NCBI RefSeq assembly: GCF_900109495.1
Contig: NZ_FOAA01000012.1
Location: 55,849 to 119,848, forward strand
Reading direction: 5' to 3'
DNA: 64,000 nucleotides
DNA from: Ectothiorhodospira marina
Lineage (GTDB): Bacteria; Pseudomonadota; Gammaproteobacteria; Ectothiorhodospirales; Ectothiorhodospiraceae
A model generated the notes under the pieces. That model was not told the DNA's origin, ran no database searches, and worked only from the letters and a program-made list of their open reading frames with translations. Both the position numbers and the translations under genes were made by a program. Of this stretch, positions 37,501 through 42,578 are shown piece by piece (the first letter of the stretch is position 1; each line of letters opens with the position of its first letter).

Positions 37501-40153
37501 AGCGCAGATGCTGGACAAGCCGGGGGGGGTCTTTCCGCGCCGTGCCGAAGAGTTGTCGGAGGACGAGCGGGTGCTGTTGCAGACGGTGGCGCGCATCGTC
37601 TTCAGCGATACGGCGGATACCCTGATCGAGCCGGTGGAGCGTCGGGTTTCGGCAGGGCGCCGGTCGGATTGGCTGGAGCCGGTGCGGCCGCTGGCGACCG
37701 AGGTTGCGCCGCTCCCCGTGGCACGGGATCGCATTTTCAACAATGGTCTGGGTGGTTTTACGCCCGATGGCAGGGAGTATGTCATCACCCTGGCACCGGG
37801 ACAGCAAACACCGGCCCCTTGGGTGAACGTGATTGCCAGTCCGCACATCGGCACGGTGGTGAGTGACGCGGGCAGTGCCTATACCTGGGTGGACAATGCC
37901 CACGAGTTCCGGTTGACTCAGTGGCACAACGACCCTCTGTCCGACACCAGCGGCGAGGCCTTCTATATCCGCGACGAGGAAACCGGAGCCTTCTGGTCGC
38001 CGACGCCGCTGCCGGCCCGAGGGCGCAACGGTTATGTCTGTCGACATGGCTTCGGCTACAGCGTGTTCGAGTATCAGGAGTCGGGTATCGCCTCGGAATG
38101 GCGCACCTATGTCACCCTGGATGCACCGGTCAAATGTGTGGTGATCAAGTTGCACAACCATTCCCGGCGTACACGGCGATTGTCTGTGACCGGGTACTGG
38201 GAGCTGGTGCTCGGCGAATGGCGGCATGCCAATCTGATGCATATCGTCACCGAAATGGAGCCCCATACGGGGGCGCTGCTGGCGCGTAATGCCTACGGGC
38301 GCGAGTGGTCCCGTCGGCTGGTCTTTGCCCATGTGAGCGAGCGGGACCGCTCGATCAGTGGTGGGCGTACGGAGTTCATCGGTCGTAACGGTTCCATGGC
38401 CAGGCCAGCGGCCATGCGTCGCAAGCGCCTGTCAGGCAGAACCGGAGCGGGGCTGGATCCCTGCGCGGCGGTGCAGGGTCGGGTGGAACTGGGGGCGGGA
38501 CAGTCCGCCGAAGTCGTGTTTCTTTTTGGCGCAGCGACGAGCGTGGATGAAGTGGGAGATTTCATCCACCGGTTCGGGGGCCAGGCGGGCGCGCATCAGG
38601 CCCTGGAAGGCGTATGGGAATACTGGAATCACACCCTGGGCGCGGTTCAGGTGGAGACGCCCGACCCGGCACTGAACGTGCTGACCAACGGCTGGCTGGT
38701 TTATCAGACCCTGTCCAGCCGCCTGTGGGCACGCAGCGGCTATTATCAGTCCGGTGGTGCCTTCGGCTTCCGCGATCAGTTGCAGGATGTCATGGCCTTG
38801 ATCCATACCACCCCCGAACTGGCCCGGGCGCAGTTGCTTCGCTGCGCCGGACGCCAGTTCCTCAAGGGGGATGTGCAGCACTGGTGGCATCCTCCCGGCG
38901 GCCAGGGTGTCCGCACTCATTTTTCTGATGACTACCTCTGGCTGCCCTATGTGACCTGCCACTACGTGACGGCCACCGGCGATACCGGTGTGCTGGAAGA
39001 GCCGGTTCATTTCCTGGAGGGGCGCGAGCTCAATCCCGATGAGGAGGCCAGCTACAGCCATCCGCAACGTTCCCCGGAAGTGGCCGGTCTCTATGAGCAC
39101 TGCGTTCGAGCCCTCAGGCATGGTTTGCGTTTCGGTGTTCATCAATTGCCGTTGATGGGGGGCGGCGACTGGAATGATGGCATGAATCGGGTGGGCCACG
39201 AAGGCCGGGGTGAAAGCGTCTGGCTGGCGTGGTTCCTGTTCGATGCCCTGCAGCAGTTTGCCTGCCTTGCCCGGAGCCGGGATGACGGCGAATTTGCCGA
39301 GTTTTGCCTCGGGCAGGCCGAGCAATTGCGTGGCCATATCGAAGCAAGCGCCTGGGATGGCGCCTGGTATCGACGGGCCTGGTTCGACGACGGCACCCCC
39401 TTGGGGTCCGCCGTCAACGATGAGTGCCGCATCGACGCCATCAGCCAGAGTTGGGCCATTCTCTCGGGCGCTGGCGATCCCGGGCGCGCCTGTCAGGCGA
39501 TGGAGGCGGTGGATCAGTATCTGGTGAGCCGAGGCGAGGGGCTGATCCGTCTGCTCGACCCGCCCTTTGATCAGTCTGCCCTGGAGCCCGGATACATCAA
39601 GGGGTATGTGCCGGGGGTGCGCGAGAATGGCGGTCAATATACCCATGCCGCGATCTGGACCACGATGGCCTTCGCCCGGATGGGCGACAGGCGGCGGGCC
39701 TGGGAGTGCTACGCCCTGCTCAACCCCGTCAACCATGGCGATACGCCTGAGGCGGTGGCGCGCTACAAGGTGGAGCCGTATGTCATGAGTGCGGATGTCT
39801 ACGGTGCGCCGCCCCACACGGGGCGCGGCGGCTGGACCTGGTATACCGGGGCAGCGGGCTGGATGTACCGGCTCACCCTGGAGACCCTGCTGGGTCTGCA
39901 ACTGCGGGTGGATCATCTGCGTATCGCACCCTGCATTCCCGGTCACTGGGATGCCTATACCGTTCACTACCGGTATCGAGAGACGCTCTACCATATCAAG
40001 GTGAGCAATGCGGCCGGGGAGTCCCAGCGGGTGATTCGAGTGACCCTTGATGGGGGGGTGGTCGAGGATGTCGCTGCGTTTGAAGCAGGCTGGGGCCGGA
40101 TTCCCCTGTTGGACGATGGTGGGACGCACCACGTCGAGGTGGATCTGGGCTAG
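31529..40153 (+). CDS. ndvB: cyclic beta-glucan synthase, NdvB/Cgs type
   Basis: 2,874 aa, matching the approximately 2,860-aa Brucella/Rhizobium Cgs length. It starts at GTG overlapping the BON stop. Order: N-terminal cytoplasmic part; membrane helices near 412-470; GT84 glycosyltransferase (about 485-790) with D630-T-D632 and R775-R-H-R-W779 (RxxRW); more membrane helices (about 825-1020); glycoamylase-like domain (about 1050-1520, HHQGMSLLAF); two GH94 beta-supersandwich repeats starting near 1600 and 2070; C-terminal GH94 phosphorylase barrel (about 2385-2850) with GGGDWNDGMN (D2547, D2550). Such enzymes initiate, elongate, size and cyclise periplasmic beta-1,2-glucans. All expected catalytic blocks look intact. 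Osmoprotective function in a halo- or alkaliphile is inference. Confidence 0.93.
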   Translation: MRFRLWSAGRRHPPSDAGDVELLRAELFSLEQLKRHAVALAGRHRLSPRPGPDRLLPRLADNARVLLAAYDVVTAAASPGQRVMPAEAWLLDNFYLIEQQVSQARRHLPRGYSRQLPRLVDGPSAGFPRVYDLALELISHMDGRVDGDTATQFLAAYQSVEPLKVGELWAFPIMLQLALLENLRRVGLSIARRRRERDAALAWADRMLVTAEQDPGQLIQLLAEFARADVPLTAPFVEAFDAALQAQGPALAFIQTWVEHKLLEQGVTAEQLLEVAGRTAAANQISMANSIGSLRFISSMDWKDYVESLSVVEQILRDDPMGTHAQQDFVTRDRYRHVVEDVARAAACPEQDVARAAVDLARSAATQRGEQDRSAHVGYYLIDRGRAALEQAVNCHMPGTVRLARRCRPARLPLYLGAVALLSLLVVTGVLWFVERFEPGTGWAWGLVIPLLIAVSAPVVSLVNLLVTLCLPPRVLPRMDFSGGIPKAQRTMVIVPTLLTGPKDIDRLLDALEIRYLGNRDPQLFFALLTDFCDAHQAVQPEDAALLEQARAAVERLNQRYRDDRPGIFYLFHRPRVWNPFERVWMGYERKRGKLEQFNALLRGGAVGAFSEIIGDTRQLSSIRFVITLDTDTQLPRDAARQLVGNLAHPLNRPVHDPDKGRIVEGYGILQPRTSISLNSAHQSRFSRLFAGEPGMDPYTREVSDVYQDLFGEGSFVGKGIYDVDAFRQAIDGRLPENLILSHDLLEGGYARSALVTDVDLLEELPAAYPAEASRRHRWIRGDWQLVGWLLPWVPAPQGHTPTRVPNPLSALSRWKLFDNLRRSLVAPSLLALLLGGWLSGAGPVWFWSLLVLMLVVVPTLLPALIELWRRPRDRDRRVHLSLTGRAMVRPLAQALLTLVFLPYDVRICLGGIACSWGRMLFTRRGLLLWHLPGYSRRHARRTLTDYCREMWIAPALALGVGAGMAWSAGNAWMTQGVFAAPFLLPWLVSPGIGWWISRPPGDRIPRLSEVQEVFLRRSARKTWRYFADFVGPEDHWLPPDNFQETPAPMVASRTSPTNIGMALLADLAAHDFGYVTTGECLERIDQTLSTLERLERYRGHFYNWYDTRTLEPLQPRYVSSVDSGNLAGALLTLQAGLAELKDQPVPSPQAFQGLLDTLGVLGEQGIASSATLVELEGRVQRMRDELKEASAKGVSISINDLIAALEAIQKGGGAAALLGESGAAASSYWVQAFDRQVTALRDEWVGLFPGGGAVTAAGPSRGLLATVETTGEGARAQLDLIDDLIGRCRHLARMDFEFLYDAPSGLLAIGYDVSERRRDPACYDLLASEARLASFLLIAQGQLPQKHWFALGRLLTSHGGDVSLISWSGSMFEYLMPQLIMPSFANTLLAQTCKAAVLRQIEYGRQRAVPWGISESCYNVTDMSQVYQYRAFGVPGLGFKRGLGEDLVIAPYATALALTVLPGQACRNLERLAETGFLGAYGFYEAVDYTPSRVPRGKPCFIVRSFMAHHQGMSLLAFAHVLLGQPMQRRFRADPRVRATELLLQERVPRQGATLHPHAAEVSASAQPPDAELGSIMRVFKQTTTQIPEVHLLSNGRYHVMATHAGGGYSRRHELAVTRWREDVTTDAWGTFIYLRDRDSGQYWSSAHQPTLRRADHYEAIFVQARAEYRRSDQAIDTHTEISVSAEDDVEIRRVTLTNQSSRPRHIELTSYAEVVLAPLAADLAHRAFSNLFVQTEILPDHQAILCTRRRRTPDEQVPWMFHLMAAPGAVVDAPSFETDRVRFVGRGRTPVNPLVLDASPSIERLSNTSGEVLDPIVAIRRTVTLTPDESASVQIISGVADTREAALALLEKYCDRHFVERAFEMAWFHSQEVLRALNASEAEVQVYGRLATSVVFASALRRAAPGVIARNQLGQSGLWRFAISGDLPIVLLHIGDIHRIDRVKQVLQAHAYWRMKGLMADLVILNEDFSGYRAVLQDRIMGLIHSGPEAQMLDKPGGVFPRRAEELSEDERVLLQTVARIVFSDTADTLIEPVERRVSAGRRSDWLEPVRPLATEVAPLPVARDRIFNNGLGGFTPDGREYVITLAPGQQTPAPWVNVIASPHIGTVVSDAGSAYTWVDNAHEFRLTQWHNDPLSDTSGEAFYIRDEETGAFWSPTPLPARGRNGYVCRHGFGYSVFEYQESGIASEWRTYVTLDAPVKCVVIKLHNHSRRTRRLSVTGYWELVLGEWRHANLMHIVTEMEPHTGALLARNAYGREWSRRLVFAHVSERDRSISGGRTEFIGRNGSMARPAAMRRKRLSGRTGAGLDPCAAVQGRVELGAGQSAEVVFLFGAATSVDEVGDFIHRFGGQAGAHQALEGVWEYWNHTLGAVQVETPDPALNVLTNGWLVYQTLSSRLWARSGYYQSGGAFGFRDQLQDVMALIHTTPELARAQLLRCAGRQFLKGDVQHWWHPPGGQGVRTHFSDDYLWLPYVTCHYVTATGDTGVLEEPVHFLEGRELNPDEEASYSHPQRSPEVAGLYEHCVRALRHGLRFGVHQLPLMGGGDWNDGMNRVGHEGRGESVWLAWFLFDALQQFACLARSRDDGEFAEFCLGQAEQLRGHIEASAWDGAWYRRAWFDDGTPLGSAVNDECRIDAISQSWAILSGAGDPGRACQAMEAVDQYLVSRGEGLIRLLDPPFDQSALEPGYIKGYVPGVRENGGQYTHAAIWTTMAFARMGDRRRAWECYALLNPVNHGDTPEAVARYKVEPYVMSADVYGAPPHTGRGGWTWYTGAAGWMYRLTLETLLGLQLRVDHLRIAPCIPGHWDAYTVHYRYRETLYHIKVSNAAGESQRVIRVTLDGGVVEDVAAFEAGWGRIPLLDDGGTHHVEVDLG

Positions 40154-40644
40154 GGTGTCGCTGGGCTGAATGCTTCCCCACCGACCTTGTCCCCCGGTTC
40201 GATGCCGTGACGTTCGAACCAACCCGCGTTCACCTCCAGGGCGAAGCGCGCCGGCTTCGAGGCGGTATGCGGATGGGTGGTTTCCGGCTGCATGGTCATG
40301 ATGTCGGTGATGCGATGGTCGGCGCTGATGAAGGCCACATCCAGAGGGATATAGGTGTTCTTCATCCACATGCTGTAGTGGGCATCGTGGGGCCATGCGA
40401 ACAGCATCCCCTGGCCGTCGGGCAGGTGCTCGCGGAACATCAGGCCCTGGCGGCGGCTGACCCGGTCCATGGCCCTTTCCACCATGAGGGTGTGTTCGCC
40501 CACGGTAAGCGGCACCAGGACAGCGGCGGCCCCATCGGTAGGGTGTTCGCTCCGGAACAGGGGCAGGCAGGCCGTCAGCAGCAGGGCGCCAACGAGGCCC
40601 GTTAACAACAGTCGCCTGGACAGGCTGTCAGACCTTGCTGGCAT
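40150..40644 (-). CDS. DUF192 lipoprotein
   Basis: 164 aa with lipobox LTAC (C26). The DUF192 domain (about 45-160) has the hallmark RRQGLMFREHLPDGQGMLF, MKNTYIPLDVAFI and ALEVNAGWFERHGIEPGD segments. Function is unknown across the family. Its stop overlaps the ndvB stop on the other strand (GGCTAGGG serves both). It lies 56 bases after hslO on the same strand. Confidence 0.92.
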   Translation of the reverse strand: MPARSDSLSRRLLLTGLVGALLLTACLPLFRSEHPTDGAAAVLVPLTVGEHTLMVERAMDRVSRRQGLMFREHLPDGQGMLFAWPHDAHYSMWMKNTYIPLDVAFISADHRITDIMTMQPETTHPHTASKPARFALEVNAGWFERHGIEPGDKVGGEAFSPATP

Positions 40645-40700
40645 CCGGCGGTACTCCCTTGCGGGGTGTCATCGGCGGCCGGGATGGGGCGGGGGGCAAA

Positions 40701-41558
40701 CTAATGCAGGGTCGGCGGCGATTCATCGAAAAGGGCCGCGACGGCGGCGGCGTCCAGGCGATATTCCCGGTTGGCCAGGTCGTCGCGGATGACCACTTCG
40801 CCCTGTTCACTCAATACCGACTCCACCTCTTCACGGCCCAGGGAGCGGAGCATATTGCGCACCTTGGTCCAGTCTTCCGGCGTATCGTGGATCACCCGGC
40901 GGGGCTCGAACACACGGACCGTCTCCTCGGGGAAGAGGCGGGTGAGCAATGCTTGCGCCGGGACCTCGATCAATTCCCTCGGGGTGATGGTGGAGGCCAA
41001 TTGCTCCACGCGGTTCCAGCCGTCCGGGTCCCGGGCATCGGCCTCGGGCAGTTTTTGCAGCAGCAGGCCGGCGATCCCCGTTGGGGTGGCGGCCAGGAAG
41101 AGCCGGGAGGGGAGTTGGTCCGACAGGCCCAGGTAGTGCTCGAACATGGTGGCGATGCGTTCGCCTTGCAGGGGCACCACGCTCTGCCAGGGCTGACGCA
41201 TGGTGGGCATGTCCAGGGAGAGAATCAGTTGGCCGTCACCCAGCAATTGCGGGGCGGGTGCCGGCTCCATGCTGGGTGCGGTCTGGGCCATGGCCCGCAG
41301 ATTCAACCGCTCATCGCAGTCGACCACCAGCAGTGAGATGGGACCGTTGCCCTTGAGCTGGAAGGTGATTCGTCCGGGTTGCTTGAGTGACTCGGAGATC
41401 AGCAGAGCGGTGGCACACATCTCGCCCAGCAGTTCGGTGGCCGGGAAGGGATAATCCCGTCCGGCGATGACCTGTTGCCACACCGGACCCAGGTGTACCA
41501 CGGCGCCACGGATGTCCAGTTCGTCCAGCAGGAAGCGCTGTAGTTGATCCAGGCTCAT
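40701..41558 (-). CDS. hslO: Hsp33 family chaperone lacking the redox cysteines
   Basis: 285 aa, with full-length homology to Hsp33: N-terminal core (about 1-180) and linker (about 180-215). The C-terminal redox domain (about 216-275) keeps the framework (VFEPRR, REEVESVLSEQGEV, REYRLD) but all four zinc-binding Cys are replaced. The CxC positions read T226-P-E228 and the CxxC positions read D259-D-L-A262. Canonical Hsp33 is activated by oxidation of those Cys, so this copy cannot use that switch. It might be constitutively active, or use another trigger. The reading frame is intact, arguing against simple decay. Confidence 0.93.
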   Translation of the reverse strand: MSLDQLQRFLLDELDIRGAVVHLGPVWQQVIAGRDYPFPATELLGEMCATALLISESLKQPGRITFQLKGNGPISLLVVDCDERLNLRAMAQTAPSMEPAPAPQLLGDGQLILSLDMPTMRQPWQSVVPLQGERIATMFEHYLGLSDQLPSRLFLAATPTGIAGLLLQKLPEADARDPDGWNRVEQLASTITPRELIEVPAQALLTRLFPEETVRVFEPRRVIHDTPEDWTKVRNMLRSLGREEVESVLSEQGEVVIRDDLANREYRLDAAAVAALFDESPPTLH

Positions 41559-41685
41559 GCCGATACCGCCCGATACCCATGGGGGTGTTTCAGGATCTCA
41601 CGTGTTCCGATGCCGCGGAGGCGGCTGGTGGGGGCGGGATTGAGGTAGGACATGAAGGCGTGGGCTTGGTCTGTGTCAGCCCAGG

Positions 41686-41714
41686 ATTATAACGACCTGG
41701 CCGCCATCATGAAG
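41686..41714 (-). promoter_or_regulatory. candidate promoter upstream of hslO
   Basis: A minus-strand TATAAT (complement of 41686-41691) is perfect; the -35 region (complement of 41709-41714, CTTCAT) is weak. It would give a leader of about 120 bases to hslO. Confidence 0.35.
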
Positions 41715-41767
41715 CGGGTGTCGGTGCGTTAATCAAAAAATATCAGGAGGGAAGGATTTCCAGAACG

Positions 41768-41852
41768 GTAGAGGCGGCTGACAAACCGCGTCGGATAGGC
41801 CTCTGCAAAGTCACTATCCGGCGTGTGAGGGGTTTGTCAGCGCGGCCTCTAC
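41768..41852. repeat. long imperfect inverted repeat downstream of pucB
   Basis: The left arm (41768-41798) and right arm (41814-41852) share three paired blocks: GTAGAGGC, GCTGACAAACC and CGGATAG, separated by small bulges. It lies 31 bases beyond the pucB stop. A strong 3' stem-loop is well placed to terminate or protect the puc transcript; no T-run follows on the minus strand. Confidence 0.75.
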
Positions 41853-41883
41853 CCGCACCGCGACTTCCGATGCTGCGAAGACC

Positions 41884-42024
41884 TCAGTAGAAGGGTCTCC
41901 ACAGGAACACCAGGAAGTGGGCAGCAGCAGCCAGCACCATGAACACGGTGAAGGTGGTCTTGAACTGCTCGTGGAATTCCTTGGCTTGCTCTTCGCTCAG
42001 GCCGGAGATGCTGTTTTCATTCAT
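41884..42024 (-). CDS. pucB: light-harvesting complex LH2 beta subunit
   Basis: 46 aa, MNENSISGLSEEQAKEFHEQ then one membrane helix and WRPFY. H36 is the expected B850 bacteriochlorophyll ligand and H18 the second conserved His. The sequence closely follows the Phaeospirillum molischianum LH2 beta pattern (SLSGLTEEEA..., HDQFKTTF). The Trp that hydrogen-bonds B850 there (beta W44) is Phe (F45) here. It lies 18 bases after pucA, in alpha-beta order. An LH1 beta (pufB) is the alternative given the WRP motif, but the partner alpha is LH2-like. Confidence 0.92.
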   Translation of the reverse strand: MNENSISGLSEEQAKEFHEQFKTTFTVFMVLAAAAHFLVFLWRPFY

Positions 42025-42042
42025 GGTCTAAGTCCTCGTTGC

Positions 42043-42246
42043 TCAGGCGTTGTCTTCGGTGGCTTCAACAACTTCGCCGCGCAGCGGGTTGTAGTCGTCG
42101 TTGGCATACACAAAGGCGTGAACGGCCAGGGCCACCACCAGAACAGCCATCAGGATGGGCATCAGCCAGGTGCCGGGGTTGACCACCAGCCACAGCTTCC
42201 AGTCGTCGCGGGGGTTGCTGGGCTTGCTCGGTCTGTATTCGCTCAT
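42043..42246 (-). CDS. pucA: light-harvesting complex LH2 alpha subunit
   Basis: 67 aa from the second ATG, which has AGAGGA at proper distance; the ATG nine bases upstream abuts that site. SNPRDDWKLWLVVNPGTWL matches the molischianum-type LH2 alpha, including D15, which aligns with the B800-binding alpha Asp6. One membrane helix (about 20-48) carries H43, the B850 ligand. At +11 from the His, where alpha Trp45 donates a hydrogen bond to B850, the residue is Pro54. The acidic C-terminal tail (GEVVEATEDNA) is also unusual. Together with pucB it would form an inner-membrane antenna ring. Confidence 0.93.
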   Translation of the reverse strand: MSEYRPSKPSNPRDDWKLWLVVNPGTWLMPILMAVLVVALAVHAFVYANDDYNPLRGEVVEATEDNA

Positions 42247-42271
42247 GGATATCATCCTCTTCAGGTTGAAG

Positions 42272-42289
42272 GCAGGGCTAAAACCCTGC
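42272..42289 (-). promoter_or_regulatory. hairpin in the puc 5' leader
   Basis: GCAGGG and CCCTGC (42272-42277 and 42284-42289) form a short stem in the predicted leader RNA, about 26 bases before pucA. It may affect mRNA stability. Confidence 0.45.
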
Positions 42290-42301
42290 GTGTAGTCCGG
42301 G

Positions 42302-42319
42302 TGTGAGTCTACGTTGACA
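42302..42319. promoter_or_regulatory. TGT-N12-ACA site (CrtJ/PpsR-type operator)
   Basis: TGT (42302-42304) and ACA (42317-42319) are separated by 12 bases, the established recognition pattern of the aerobic photosynthesis repressor CrtJ/PpsR. It covers the -10 box of the puc promoter, as expected for a repressor site. Also TTGACA-N8-TGTCAA (42314-42333) forms a palindrome over the -35. Confidence 0.6.
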
Positions 42320-42333
42320 CGATGGGATGTCAA
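42306..42333 (-). promoter_or_regulatory. sigma70-type promoter of the puc operon
   Basis: On the minus strand, perfect TTGACA (complement of 42328-42333), 16-bp spacer, TAGACT (complement of 42306-42311). Predicted start near 42299, giving a leader of about 53 bases. Confidence 0.6.
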
Positions 42334-42578
42334 GGCGGCTGGACGCCCGTTGCCTCGGTGAGTCGTGGGAACCGTCAAAAGTGTTGAGCCAGGTCATGAA
42401 CAGTGGGCAGGGCCCGGATATCCCCTCATGTCCCAGCGCCGGGATGGGTGGCTGCCATGGCCAGACGTGGCGCCGATGTCGGGGGAGTTTTCGGCGGCTT
42501 ATCTGGTGTAAGCTCCATGGCTGACGCCCAAACCCGACATGGGGTGACATGCTCCGGGATCTTGAAAGAGGAGGGCTT

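Noticed and set aside
41654..41734. 26-codon frame upstream of hslO on the plus strand
   Set aside because: No ribosome-binding site, no recognisable features, and it overlaps a better explanation as promoter DNA for hslO.
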